Of a stretch of 64,000 nt of DNA, positions 44,531-53,242 are shown one piece after another. The DNA lies in the NCBI RefSeq assembly GCF_022230925.1, contig NZ_JAKKFH010000008.1, positions 248,001 through 312,000 on the forward strand. The letters run 5' to 3'. The position numbers were made by a program, and so were the translations under genes. Position 1 is the stretch's first letter; the number at the start of each line of letters is the position of its first letter. Below the pieces are notes generated by a model. That model was not told where the DNA came from and ran no database searches. It saw nothing but the letters and a program-made list of their open reading frames with translations. Source of the stretch: Micromonospora alfalfae. Its GTDB lineage: Bacteria; Actinomycetota; Actinomycetes; Mycobacteriales; Micromonosporaceae.

Positions 44531-45562
44531 TCAGGCGGTCACGGTGACCATGAAGTACACCGGCCGGCGGGTGGGAAAGTACTCCTGCCCGTTCTCGTCG
44601 ACCATCTTCCAGCTGACCCAGCACTTCCCGGGACGGCTGGGCGCGGTGACCTCGACACTGATCATGACCTGCTCGTCGGGCGGTGTGTCACCGATCGCCA
44701 CCCGGTCCGGCACCTGGCAGCCGTCGGCGTCGGCGGTGGGGTTGGTGCGGGCGAGGAAGCGGTTGTGCCAGGCGACCTTCCCCACGTTCTTGAGGGCCCA
44801 CACCTTGACGAACTGGGTGTTCACCCGCACCCGGGTGCCGTCGGGGATGGTGACGTCGGAGATGAACTTGCTGGAGTCGCCGGGGATCAGCGAATCTGAG
44901 AACGCCGACGCTGACGGCGACACCGACGGTGTGGACGACGCCGCCGCGGTGCCGGGGTCGTCCCGGGACGACCGGCCGCGGACGATGACGCCCAGGACAG
45001 CGACCATCGCCACCACCAGGACCACCGCGGCTGCGGCGAGCCACGGCAGTCGGTGCCGCCGCGCACCCGCGACGTCCTCGTCGGTCGGCGGATAGTCAGT
45101 GCTCCGCAGCGTGTTCTGCTCCTCCGGCGACGGGGCCGGGACGACGGACACGACGGGCCCGTGGGTCTGCGAGGCGTCGGTCCCGGTGTCGGGCTCCATT
45201 CCACCAGTGGTGATCGGGGTGTCGGCGCCGGGCGGAGATTCGGCGCTGACCGGCGCGACAGCATCGTCCTCGATGCCGTGGACCGACCCGGGGCGCTGCG
45301 CGTCCTCCCATCGACATCGCCACTGGGCCTCGTCGGCCTCGCAGGCCCGGACGAACTCCCGGACCGTTTCCCAGGAGGGGAACCTGGTTCCGGCGGCGGC
45401 CTCGTGCAGCGTGGTGTGCGAGATCCGGCCCGAGCGCCCAGCCATCTTCCGGAACGACGGATCACCCACGCTGGTCCGCAGGGTCCGTAGCTGTTCGGCG
45501 AACCTCTCGGCGGCCTGTCTGTCCTGAATCGGCTCGGCGGCGGAACGCTGTTCCTTCATCAC
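44531..45562 (-). CDS. HTH-transmembrane protein with extracytoplasmic NBR1-Ig-like domain
   Basis: A 343-aa protein. Residues 20-90 form a helix-turn-helix-like segment (LRTSVGDPSFRKMAGRSG, ISHTTLHEAAAG) typical of actinobacterial XRE-like regulators. A Pro/Ser-rich linker precedes one transmembrane helix (about 173-195, AAAAVVLVVAMVAVLGVIV). Residues 235-343 are an NBR1-type Ig domain (VWALKNVGKVAWHNRFLA, MISVEVTAPSRPGKCWVSWKM). So DNA-binding would be inside and a ligand- or wall-sensing domain outside. TGTCAG repeats flank both ends, making it a candidate regulator of the adjacent wall genes. Start ATG 45562 or 45559. Confidence 0.82.
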   Translation of the reverse strand: MMKEQRSAAEPIQDRQAAERFAEQLRTLRTSVGDPSFRKMAGRSGRISHTTLHEAAAGTRFPSWETVREFVRACEADEAQWRCRWEDAQRPGSVHGIEDDAVAPVSAESPPGADTPITTGGMEPDTGTDASQTHGPVVSVVPAPSPEEQNTLRSTDYPPTDEDVAGARRHRLPWLAAAAVVLVVAMVAVLGVIVRGRSSRDDPGTAAASSTPSVSPSASAFSDSLIPGDSSKFISDVTIPDGTRVRVNTQFVKVWALKNVGKVAWHNRFLARTNPTADADGCQVPDRVAIGDTPPDEQVMISVEVTAPSRPGKCWVSWKMVDENGQEYFPTRRPVYFMVTVTA

Positions 45563-45569
45563 TCCCCCA

Positions 45570-45608
45570 TGTCAGACGACGTTGTCAGGCGTTGTCAGAG
45601 CGTGTCAG
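45570..45608. promoter_or_regulatory. Four phased TGTCAG direct repeats
   Basis: TGTCAG at 45570, 45583, 45593 and 45603 (spacings 13, 10, 10 bp), starting 8 bp upstream of the HTH-TM start and about 90 bp upstream of the divergent secreted-protein gene. Spacing close to one helical turn suggests cooperative protein binding on one face. Confidence 0.6.
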
Positions 45609-45697
45609 AGGGTACCGAACGGGCCACGGCGGCCATCAATGTGGTGCATCGACGACACCGGGGGCGACGGTCCCCGGTGCATTGAAGGAGGTCACCG

Positions 45698-46114
45698 ATG
45701 AAGAACCTTTCCCGCCGCGGCGTACGCGTCCTCGCGGCCGCCGGTCTGGCTGTGCCCGCGACGCTGGCGTTCGCCGGACCCGCGCACGCCGAGACCAACC
45801 CGCGCTGCGTCGACTCGGTGCAGATCGGCGCGACCGCGTACGTCACCGTCGGCGGTCAGACCGCGGCTTCGGTCAAGCAGTACAAGGGCTGCGGCAAGAA
45901 CTACGCCTACACGTACGTGTGGCAGCAGTACCGGGCCAGTCACGGCTCGTACCAGGTCTGCACCTCTATCGTGACCGGCAGCACGCTGCGCGACCTGCAG
46001 TGTTCCAGCGGCCCGGAGGTCTGGTCCTCGGGCGCCAACACGCTGTCGGTGTGCACCCGGGCGCTCGGCGGCATCTCGGACGTGGCGCAGAAGGAGACCG
46101 AGGTGCGCTGCTGA
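45698..46114 (+). CDS. Small secreted cysteine-containing protein
   Basis: A 138-aa exported protein. Signal peptide 1-31 (VLAAAGLAVPATLAFAGPAHA). The mature part is about 107 aa with five cysteines and many Tyr/Ser residues; no family is recognised. GAAGGAGG upstream of ATG 45698 is an excellent ribosome site, suggesting high expression. It diverges from the HTH-TM gene across phased TGTCAG repeats and may be its target. Confidence 0.8.
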   Translation: MKNLSRRGVRVLAAAGLAVPATLAFAGPAHAETNPRCVDSVQIGATAYVTVGGQTAASVKQYKGCGKNYAYTYVWQQYRASHGSYQVCTSIVTGSTLRDLQCSSGPEVWSSGANTLSVCTRALGGISDVAQKETEVRC

Positions 46115-46133
46115 CCTGCCGTGCTCGACGTAT

Positions 46134-46169
46134 CCCGGCGGGTGCTGGCCGTGCCTGCGCTCCGCCGGG
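46134..46169. terminator. Hairpin between convergent genes
   Basis: CCCGGCGG (46134-46141) pairs with CCGCCGGG (46162-46169) with a 20-nt loop, in the 69-bp gap between convergent genes. Confidence 0.5.
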
Positions 46170-46183
46170 TCACGAGTCTCAGG

Positions 46184-48217
46184 TCACGGGCAGGGTGTCC
46201 GCGCGCAGACGTCGACGACCTTGCCGGTGAGCAGGAAGACCGCCTTCTGCTTCTGGGCTCCGGCCTGGGCGCGGGGGAACTCGTGCGGATCGTCGCCGAA
46301 CTCCGGTCCGACCGGCGCGAGGTTGGTCGGCGGTGGCGCGTGGGCCGCGCCGCTGTTCCAGATCACGATCGCCGAGCCGGCGTACGGGTAGCGGCGGATC
46401 GGTGTGATGCCCCAGTACGGGCGCACGTCCAGTGACCAGCCGTCGGCGAGCGCGGGGGTGTGCAGGCGCGCGCCGATGGTGCGTGCCTGCACCTCGGCGG
46501 CGGCGGGCGAGACCTGGTGGTCGCCGAAGGCCACGTGCATCAGCACCTGGTGCGCCGGGGTACGCGGTAGTGGCCGGTCGGTCATGTGCTGGGCGTACCC
46601 GTTGGCCTCGGATCTGTCCCACAACATCTGCAGCAGCGCGAGGATCAGTTGCTGGTCGACGGTGTCCGGGTAGTAGCCGTCGAGCACGCTCTGGAACGGT
46701 GCGAAGTCGACGCTGCGTTGCAGCAGCGTGGAGTAGTTCATCGCCGGTACGCCGAGCACCGACCGGGTCCAGTCCTGGGCGATGGCGGTGAGCGCGCCTC
46801 CGTTGATGCCGCCCTGGCTGTTGCCGTCGTAGTGCAGTCCACTGGCGCGGTTGATCAGCGGCCGTGCGGTGGCGTCCCGGAACGCCGGGTGGGCGGCGAA
46901 CCCGTCCGGGTGGATCATCGCGCGGCCCAGGAAGAGGAAGTTCAGGAAGCTCTGCTGCAACCTGTCCGCCACCGCGGGGAAGACGCTGAGGTCGGTGAAG
47001 GCGCCGGCCACGAAGGGGACGTCGGCGGCGGCCATGCCGATCCAACTGGTGGCGCAGAAGGTGAAGTTGTGGGTGTTCGACATCGTCTTGACGTTGCCGG
47101 CGTTGATCTCGGTCGGTCGGCCGAGCAGCCCGTGGCCGTATAGCGAGAGATGCGCCGGCCGCGCGGCCGAGGCACTGCGCGGGATGTTGCAGACGAAGTC
47201 CGCCGCCACGGTCGCCCCGGACGGCGTGGGCAGAGCGTTCGGCGTGGGCGGCGTCCCGGCGCCGCCGGCCGGGCCGTAGTGCAGCCGGGAGCCGGGCCCG
47301 CCGTCGCCGGTCAGATAGGACGGAACGCCGATGGTGCCGGTCACCTGCCGAGCGATCAGCGGATCCTGCGCCGGCGCATAGTCGGTCACCTGGGTGACGG
47401 TGACCGACGGCGCGGCCCGGCCGAGGTCGGCGAACGCGTCGTCCCGGACCGCCAGCATCCGGCCGGTCAGCCCGTGCCGGCTGGCGACCGTGAAGTCCCA
47501 GGCCAGGTAGAGGCTGTGTCGTTCGACGCCGGTCCGAACCAGGTCGGTGACGACGCGCCTCACCTGCGGCCCCCGAGCGTCCCGCTGCTTGCGGCCGGCA
47601 CCGGTCAGGTACGCGGTGAACGCCTTCGGTGCCGGGATCAACGCCCGGTTGCCGTCCCGTAGGCCGCGCAGCCCCACGACGTAGCGGGTGCCCTCGGTCA
47701 GCGCCACCGCCGGCCGGATTATCAGCAGCTGCCGGTCGGGCTGACCGGTGGCGTGCGCGTCCAGCTCGGCCCAGTACGGTGTGCGCTCACCGGTCCGGGT
47801 GTTGAGCAGCACGATCGGCGCGTCCGGCGCCAGCGATCGGCCGATGTCGGTGACCGGCGCGATCCCGGTTGCCGCGGCGTCGAGGCCGGGTACCCGCACC
47901 AGGATCGGCGAGCCGGGACTGAACCCGTCCTGCCGGTTCCACTCCGTCGGGTCGATCGGGGTTCCCTGCACGTTGGCGGGCATCGCGGCGGCGGCGAACC
48001 GCACCCGCTTGCCGGTGGGGCTGCTCCGGTCCGGCACCGTGAAGTGGTCGTTCGGGAACGGCAGCAGACAGGCGGTCGGGTCGATCGGGTCGCAGGACGG
48101 CTGCCCGACCGGAGCGGGGGCCGGTGGCGGTGCGGCGGGGGCTGCCGTGCCGAGCAGGACGGCGCCCGCTGTCACCAGCACGGACACGGCGAGACGGAGC
48201 CCTCTGGAGGTGGTCAC
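46184..48217 (-). CDS. Large secreted alpha/beta hydrolase (lipase-like)
   Basis: A 677-aa exported protein. Signal peptide in residues 1-30. Landmarks are CDPIDPTACLLPFPNDHFTV near the mature N-terminus, LSLYGHGLLGRP (oxyanion region), nucleophile elbow DGNSQGGINGG, a likely Asp in the AFGDHQVSP region, and a C-terminal His-rich end. Length and motifs fit a family of large actinobacterial secreted esterases of unknown substrate. I prefer GTG 48217: AAGGAG ends exactly 6 nt before it, whereas ATG 48223 would directly abut the ribosome site. Confidence 0.8.
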   Translation of the reverse strand: MTTSRGLRLAVSVLVTAGAVLLGTAAPAAPPPAPAPVGQPSCDPIDPTACLLPFPNDHFTVPDRSSPTGKRVRFAAAAMPANVQGTPIDPTEWNRQDGFSPGSPILVRVPGLDAAATGIAPVTDIGRSLAPDAPIVLLNTRTGERTPYWAELDAHATGQPDRQLLIIRPAVALTEGTRYVVGLRGLRDGNRALIPAPKAFTAYLTGAGRKQRDARGPQVRRVVTDLVRTGVERHSLYLAWDFTVASRHGLTGRMLAVRDDAFADLGRAAPSVTVTQVTDYAPAQDPLIARQVTGTIGVPSYLTGDGGPGSRLHYGPAGGAGTPPTPNALPTPSGATVAADFVCNIPRSASAARPAHLSLYGHGLLGRPTEINAGNVKTMSNTHNFTFCATSWIGMAAADVPFVAGAFTDLSVFPAVADRLQQSFLNFLFLGRAMIHPDGFAAHPAFRDATARPLINRASGLHYDGNSQGGINGGALTAIAQDWTRSVLGVPAMNYSTLLQRSVDFAPFQSVLDGYYPDTVDQQLILALLQMLWDRSEANGYAQHMTDRPLPRTPAHQVLMHVAFGDHQVSPAAAEVQARTIGARLHTPALADGWSLDVRPYWGITPIRRYPYAGSAIVIWNSGAAHAPPPTNLAPVGPEFGDDPHEFPRAQAGAQKQKAVFLLTGKVVDVCARTPCP

Positions 48218-48318
48218 ACGCATCTCCTTCGACGCTGGACGGCAGATCGACGGGTGGTGTTCTTCCTACGCTTGTGAAACAAACTCAGCAAGCAGGCTCC
48301 GTGCGGGCGACAGACTCA

Positions 48319-48368
48319 CGGTCGGTGGCCGGCAGCCCGATCGTGCTCAGGCTGCCGGCCACCGACCG
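48319..48368. terminator. Strong hairpin terminator
   Basis: A perfect 19-bp stem (48319-48337 with 48350-48368) and 12-nt loop, 25 bp downstream of the 48-aa membrane gene on the minus strand, separating it from the large hydrolase promoter. Confidence 0.8.
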
Positions 48369-48392
48369 CACCAACGATGACTCACGGAAAGG

Positions 48393-48539
48393 TCACGCGG
48401 TGATCACCGGCCAGGCGTAGGCGAGCAGGGCGCAGGCGGCACCCAGAAGCGCGAGCGAGACACCCCTCGTGGGCAGCGGCAGGGCGGCGAGCACGATCAG
48501 GATGACGGCGATGACGTACAGAACTGCCTGGGCCGACAT
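48393..48539 (-). CDS. 48-aa membrane microprotein
   Basis: A small open frame, MSAQAVLYVIAVILIVLAAL at the start, with two hydrophobic helices (about residues 4-21 and 27-45) joined by a PLPTRG turn and ending PVITA. GAGGAG lies 6 nt before ATG 48539, and a strong terminator follows the stop, so it looks like a complete expression unit. Function unknown; similar two-helix microproteins are common in actinobacterial membranes. It falls below the usual length cut-off of gene finders. Confidence 0.75.
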   Translation of the reverse strand: MSAQAVLYVIAVILIVLAALPLPTRGVSLALLGAACALLAYAWPVITA

Positions 48540-48599
48540 GTTGTTCTCCTCGATCAGGGGGGCGGGCGGCTGCCCTTCACCCGCCGAGATGCCCCCGGG

Positions 48600-48629
48600 C
48601 GTGATCGCGGAAACGTCCCGCCGATCACG
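48600..48629. other. Short dyad upstream of the microprotein
   Basis: CGTGATCG (48600-48607) and CGATCACG (48622-48629), 14 bp apart, lie between the microprotein start and the 3' end of the GNAT gene. This could be a terminator for the GNAT gene or an operator. Confidence 0.4.
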
Positions 48630-48671
48630 GTTCGGCCCACAGTGGTACGACCGGCTCGTCCGGCACAGCGC

Positions 48672-49313
48672 CTACGTCCGGAGAAGAAGCGCCTCAGCGC
48701 CCACCGGCCGGAACCCCGCCGCCTGGAAGGCACGCACGCTGCGCGCGTTACCGGCGGCCTGCTGGGCCCAGACCGGCTGACCGTCGGGCACCAGATGTCG
48801 GGCGGCCGTCGCCAGCGCCCGCCCCAGGCCCCGGTGGCGACGCTCGTCGTCGACCTCTATCGCCGCCTCCCACCGGCCGGCCACCCCCCGGCCGAGCACG
48901 ACCACCCCGCCCTCGACGGCCCAGACGCGGACGTCGTCACGGCGCCGACGGGCCCTTACCTCGCGGGGATGATCGCCGTCCGCAAGCTCGGTCAGCCGCA
49001 GCGGGGGCGGCCCGGCAAGGCAACTCGCGACGGTCAGCAGGTCGATCGTGTCCATGGACCGCCGGGTGCGGTCGAGCAGCGCACCCAGAAAGCGCGGATT
49101 CATCGTGGCCGCCAGGGAGTCACAGTCGAGGGTGGCCAGCGTACGACGTACCCACTGGGGATCCTCGTCGGTGAACACCACCGAGTGTCCGGTGAAGGCG
49201 ATGACTCCGGCGTCGCGGCGGCTCGGCTGCGACACCACTGTCGTCCCGCCGTCAGGTGGCGGGAAGTGGCCGCGCGCCGCCGCGTCCAGGATGTCGCTCA
49301 ACGTACGGTCCAT
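48672..49313 (-). CDS. GNAT family N-acetyltransferase
   Basis: A 213-aa protein. The C-terminal half is a GNAT domain with the acetyl-CoA loop RRHRGLGRALATAARHL and the NARSVRAFQAAGFRPVG motif. The N-terminal half (VIAFTGHSVVFTDEDPQWVR) precedes it as in many actinobacterial amino-acid or small-molecule acetyltransferases. Substrate unknown. GAGGAGAG precedes ATG 49313. Confidence 0.87.
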   Translation of the reverse strand: MDRTLSDILDAAARGHFPPPDGGTTVVSQPSRRDAGVIAFTGHSVVFTDEDPQWVRRTLATLDCDSLAATMNPRFLGALLDRTRRSMDTIDLLTVASCLAGPPPLRLTELADGDHPREVRARRRRDDVRVWAVEGGVVVLGRGVAGRWEAAIEVDDERRHRGLGRALATAARHLVPDGQPVWAQQAAGNARSVRAFQAAGFRPVGAEALLLRT

Positions 49314-49474
49314 TGTCGTCTCTCCTCGGTCCCCGACCGCACGGCTGCCGAGGGCGGACACGGCAACGCGCTCCCCGCCCTTGCCACAGTGCGGACCAAA
49401 CAGTGTTCGGACATCCTCGCGTGTGAAGTACGGATCTGTGTGCCGCGGCGGCTCGGCCCGCGCTCCGTCGGCGC

Positions 49475-50329
49475 CTACGTCGCCTGGCTGCGGTACCAGA
49501 TCCGGGGCCGGCCGTCAGCGGCGATGGCAACGTCCGTCCGCACCTGATACACCTGCTCGATCCGGCCGGTGGTGAGGACCTCGACGGGCGTACCCGCCGC
49601 GACCACTCGTCCACCGTGCAACAGCACCAGCCGGTCGCAGTACTGCGCGGCCAGATTGAGATCATGCAGGGTCACCACGACGGTGCTGGCCGACTCCGCG
49701 AGGAATCGCAGCAACTCCAGCTGATGCCGGATGTCCAGGTGGTTTGTCGGCTCGTCGAGCAGCAGCAGATCCGGTTCCTGCACCAGAGCGCGGGCCAGGT
49801 CCACCCGCTGCCGCTCACCACCGGAGAGGCTGGACCAGCGCCGCTGCTCGAACCCGGCCAGGCCCGCCTCGGCGAGCGCGCGCCGCGCCAGGTCCACATC
49901 CCCGGCCCCGACCCCGGCGAGGCGTGGCCGGTACGGGGTCCGGCCCAGCAGGACCACCTCCAGTGCGGACATCTCCACGTCGGTGGCCACCTGTTGGGTG
50001 ACCACCGCGATTCGCCGAGCCAGCGCACGCCGGGGTACCGCGTCCACCGCGACGTCATCGAGCAGCACCCGCCCGGACTCCGGCCGGGTCAGACCGGCAA
50101 GTAGTCGCAGCAGGCTCGACTTGCCGGAGCCGTTCGGCCCGAGCAGCCCGACCGTGGCGCCCGGTTCGGCGGTGAGCGCCACCCCGGCAAGGATCCGCAC
50201 GCCGGCCACGCCCCATCCGATCCCGTCCGCGTCCAGCCGCGCCGGCAACGCTCCCGCCGGGTACTGGTCACCGCCGGTCGCCCGACCACTGTCGCCCACT
50301 CCCCGACCGGCAGCGCCCGGCGCGATCAC
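49475..50329 (-). CDS. FecE/BtuD-type ABC transporter ATP-binding protein
   Basis: A 284-aa ATPase: Walker A GPNGSGKSS (about residues 65-73), Q-loop VVTQQ, signature LSGGERQRV, Walker B LLLLDEP and a switch His in VVTLHDLN. It belongs to the iron-chelate/haem/cobalamin importer branch. It ends a four-gene operon in which each gene overlaps the next by 4 nt (GTGA here). The proline/glycine-rich first 30 residues look non-conserved. Confidence 0.92.
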   Translation of the reverse strand: MIAPGAAGRGVGDSGRATGGDQYPAGALPARLDADGIGWGVAGVRILAGVALTAEPGATVGLLGPNGSGKSSLLRLLAGLTRPESGRVLLDDVAVDAVPRRALARRIAVVTQQVATDVEMSALEVVLLGRTPYRPRLAGVGAGDVDLARRALAEAGLAGFEQRRWSSLSGGERQRVDLARALVQEPDLLLLDEPTNHLDIRHQLELLRFLAESASTVVVTLHDLNLAAQYCDRLVLLHGGRVVAAGTPVEVLTTGRIEQVYQVRTDVAIAADGRPRIWYRSQAT

Positions 50330-51429
50330 GGCGTACCCGTCCGGCGTCGCATGACCAGCGCGAACACCGGCACCCCGAGCAGCGCGGTGAGCACGCCCAC
50401 CGGCAGCTCCTGTGGTGAGAAGACGGTCCGCGCCACGGTGTCCGCCCAGATCAGGAAGATCGCGCCGATCACCGCGCAGGCGGGCAGCAACGTCCGATGC
50501 CCGGAGCCGAACAGGAACCGTACGGCGTGCGGCACTGTCAGCCCGACGAAACCGATGGCACCGCTCGCCGCGACCAACGCGGCCGCCATCAGGGCGGTGA
50601 CTGTGAACAGCAGCAGCCGGGTGCGTCCGGGAGAGAAGCCGAGCGATCGGGCGGTATCGGTGCCGAACGCGAACGCGTCCAGCGCCGTCGCGCTGGCCCA
50701 GCAGACCAGCAGGCCGACGCCGACAACCACGGCGCTCAGCGCCACCGATGCCCAGGAGGCCGCCGTCAGCGAGCCGAGCAGCCAGAACGTCACGCTACGG
50801 GTGTCCTGGGTGTGCGCGTCGGAGATCACGATCAGGCTTGTCACCGCGCTGAAGAGCTGCGAGACGGCCACCCCGGCGAGAACGATCCGGGTCGGCTCGC
50901 CGGCCCGCCGGCCGGCCAGCAGCAGCACCGCGCCGAACGCGGTCATGCTGCCGACGAACGCGCCGGTGGTCAGGTCGACCGGGCCGGCGCCGATCCGAAT
51001 GCCGAGTACCAGCACCGCCACCGCTCCGGTGGAGGCGCCGGACGAGACACCGAGCAGGAACGGGTCGGCCAGCGGGTTGCGCGTGAGCGCCTGTAGCACC
51101 GCCCCACACACCGCCAGACCGGCACCGACCAACGCGGCCAACAGCACCCGGGGTAACCGGAGATCCCACACGATGCTGTCCGGCAACGGCGGTAGGGGCT
51201 GGACCGGGAGGCCCACATGGCTGGCCACCGCGCGCAGAACGCTGTCGATCGGCAGATCGGCCGAGCCCACGCTGACCGCCGCGGCGATGGTGACCAGCAG
51301 CAGGAGCACTGCCGACGGAAGGACGTACCGGCCGTTTCTCGAGATGCCGGTGCGGGGTGGCGGGTCTCGTCGCGTCGACCCGTGCGGGCCGCTCGCCGAG
51401 ACGAGGGATCGTACGACTCGCGGGTTCAT
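50326..51429 (-). CDS. FecCD-type ABC transporter permease
   Basis: A 367-aa permease with about 10 transmembrane segments and FecCD-family motifs (LRLPRVLLAALVGAGLAVCG, QALTRNPLADPFLLGVSSGA, GFVGLTVPHAVR). It probably forms a homodimeric channel, since no second permease is present. ATGA overlap with the methyltransferase upstream. Confidence 0.92.
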   Translation of the reverse strand: MNPRVVRSLVSASGPHGSTRRDPPPRTGISRNGRYVLPSAVLLLLVTIAAAVSVGSADLPIDSVLRAVASHVGLPVQPLPPLPDSIVWDLRLPRVLLAALVGAGLAVCGAVLQALTRNPLADPFLLGVSSGASTGAVAVLVLGIRIGAGPVDLTTGAFVGSMTAFGAVLLLAGRRAGEPTRIVLAGVAVSQLFSAVTSLIVISDAHTQDTRSVTFWLLGSLTAASWASVALSAVVVGVGLLVCWASATALDAFAFGTDTARSLGFSPGRTRLLLFTVTALMAAALVAASGAIGFVGLTVPHAVRFLFGSGHRTLLPACAVIGAIFLIWADTVARTVFSPQELPVGVLTALLGVPVFALVMRRRTGTP

Positions 51430-52214
51430 CGGCGCGCGAACACCACGTAGTCGTCAAGGTACTGCCAGACGGTGCCGACCTCGGCGAACCCGGCCGTGCG
51501 AAGGGCAGCCAGGTGGAACCCCAGTGCGGCCGGGGCCTGCGGCGGTCGGTCGGCGAACCGCCGTTCCCGCTGGGCTGCCAGCCCGGCCAGTTCCGGGTGT
51601 CGGGCCGCCTCGGCGTACCAGGCGGAGTAGGTGAGCGCTCCGGCAGCGAATGCCTCCTGCTGCACCTGCGCGTCGTGCCGACCGGCGATGTCGCGCAGGG
51701 TGGGCGCCGACTCGTCGTAGCGGAGGTGGTCGGCGTTGAGCAGCACACCACCGGCGGGCAGCAACCGCGCCGCGGTGGTGTAGACCCGCAGCAGTTGCTC
51801 CGGCGCGAGCCAGTGCAGTGCCGTCGAGGTGAGCACGGCGTCGATTCGCCGTCTGGTCAGCGCCTGCTCCCAGCCGTCGGCCACCAGGTCGACGTCGTGG
51901 ACCTCGACCCGCGGCGTGTACCGGTCCAGGGCACGCCGCGCGACCTTCAGCAGGATCGGGTCGTAGTCGACCGCGACGGCGATGGCGTGGGGGAACTGGG
52001 CCAGGATCCGGTCGCTGATCGCACCGGGACCGCAGGCCAGATCGAGGATCGCGAGATCGTCCGGGCAGTGCAGCCGCAGCACGTCGGCCATCGCGTCGAA
52101 CCGCAGGTCGCGGTGGGCCACGTAGGCGGACTGCTGGTCGTTCCAGAGTTCGAGCAGGCGGCGGGCGGCCGACTGGTCGAGCGCGGCGACATCGGTGCCG
52201 GCAGGCGGGGTCAT
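51426..52214 (-). CDS. SAM-dependent methyltransferase inside the metallophore-type transport operon
   Basis: A 262-aa class I methyltransferase: motif I ILDLACGPGAIS, acidic VAVDYDPILL, then LTSTALHWLAP, resembling the trans-aconitate methyltransferase group. It overlaps both neighbours by 4 nt, so it is an integral operon member. A link between methylation and the transported ligand (modifying a metallophore or cofactor) is likely but undefined. Confidence 0.88.
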   Translation of the reverse strand: MTPPAGTDVAALDQSAARRLLELWNDQQSAYVAHRDLRFDAMADVLRLHCPDDLAILDLACGPGAISDRILAQFPHAIAVAVDYDPILLKVARRALDRYTPRVEVHDVDLVADGWEQALTRRRIDAVLTSTALHWLAPEQLLRVYTTAARLLPAGGVLLNADHLRYDESAPTLRDIAGRHDAQVQQEAFAAGALTYSAWYAEAARHPELAGLAAQRERRFADRPPQAPAALGFHLAALRTAGFAEVGTVWQYLDDYVVFARR

Positions 52215-53227
52215 CGGACGGTCCCGTGCAGGTGGGCACCGACCAGTTCCGCCGCCTGAACGCTGCGGATCGACGGGTCCATCGACGAGCCGGGCACTGT
52301 GACGAACCGTCCGGCGACCACCGCGTCCAGCTTCGACGTCACCGGGTTGCGGCGCAGGAAGTCAATCTTCGATTGGGCACTGTCGCCGTCTCCACCCCTG
52401 GTCAGATCGGCCAGCACGATCACCGCCGGGTTGCGTTTGGCGATCTCCTCCCAGTTGCCGGCCGGCCACTTCTGGCTGGCATCGGTGAACGTGTTGCGGG
52501 CGCCCAGCAGCGAGCTGATCGCGTCCGGAACCCCGCCGTGTCCGGCAACGTACGGGGTGCTCGTTCCGGAGTAGTACCAGAGGAGTGACGGTCCGGCGTT
52601 CGGCGCGGCCGTTGGCATCGCACGTCGGGCGGCGTCCAACCGACTCTGCTGCTCGTGGATCAGCTTGTCGGCCCGCTCCGGCACGCCGAAGACGCCGGCG
52701 ATGTCGCGGATCTCATCGAAGATCCCGTCGAAGGTGACCGTCTGGGTCGCGTCCGCCGGCTTCTCGCAGGCGAACCCGGAGAGGTACGCCGGTACGCCGA
52801 GCGTGGCCAGGTCAGCGCGCGAACCCGCGGCGTCCGGCGCGTACGCCGAGGTGTAGGTCGAGTAGACGAAGTCCGGGTTCGCCGCCCGGACCGCCTCTCG
52901 TGAGGGGTAGAGCTTGGCCAGCACCGGCACCTTGTCGTAGGCGGGGCGCAGGTCGGGCAGCACCGGGTCGGTCTGGTAGCTGGTGCCGACCATCCGGTCG
53001 GCGAGACCGAGGCTGAGCATGATCTCGGTGGCGTTCTGTTCCAGTGCGATCGCTCGCTGGGGTGGCGCGGCGACGGTGACCGGCAGTCCGCAGTTGGTCA
53101 GGTGGACCGGGGTGGCCGCGTGGCCCTGCGCGACCGGTGCGGCGGCTCCACCGTCGGAGCAGCCGGCCGCGGCCAGCACCAGGCACATGGCCGCCTTAAT
53201 GAAAACGGTTTTCATGGGCGTGAACAT
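52211..53227 (-). CDS. FecB/BtuF-type substrate-binding lipoprotein
   Basis: A 338-aa periplasmic-type binding protein. Signal MKTVFIKAAMCLVLAAAGC ends in a lipobox with Cys23. The fold matches the helical-backbone FecB/BtuF class (RAIALEQNATEIMLSLGL; NPDFVYSTYTS). Such proteins bind siderophores, haem, cobalamin or metal complexes; a related actinobacterial clade is annotated as F420-0 importers, which I cannot exclude. Start ATG 53227 has GGAGG about 10 nt upstream. A Zur-like palindrome lies at codons 5-10, pointing to zinc control. Confidence 0.88.
   Translation of the reverse strand: MFTPMKTVFIKAAMCLVLAAAGCSDGGAAAPVAQGHAATPVHLTNCGLPVTVAAPPQRAIALEQNATEIMLSLGLADRMVGTSYQTDPVLPDLRPAYDKVPVLAKLYPSREAVRAANPDFVYSTYTSAYAPDAAGSRADLATLGVPAYLSGFACEKPADATQTVTFDGIFDEIRDIAGVFGVPERADKLIHEQQSRLDAARRAMPTAAPNAGPSLLWYYSGTSTPYVAGHGGVPDAISSLLGARNTFTDASQKWPAGNWEEIAKRNPAVIVLADLTRGGDGDSAQSKIDFLRRNPVTSKLDAVVAGRFVTVPGSSMDPSIRSVQAAELVGAHLHGTVR
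53199..53215. promoter_or_regulatory. Zur-like box at the start of the transport operon
   Basis: ATGAAAACGGTTTTCAT is a perfect 17-bp palindrome. Its core TGAAAACGGTTTTCA differs from the actinobacterial Zur consensus TGAAAATGATTTTCA at two symmetric positions. It lies within the first codons of the binding-protein gene, where bound repressor could block initiation or early elongation. Confidence 0.65.
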
Positions 53228-53242
53228 AGCAACAGCGCCTCC

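Noticed and set aside
49475..53227. Firm assignment of the operon as an F420-0 importer
   Set aside because: Resemblance to that clade is only partial, and the Zur-like box points to metal control. Kept as an alternative.
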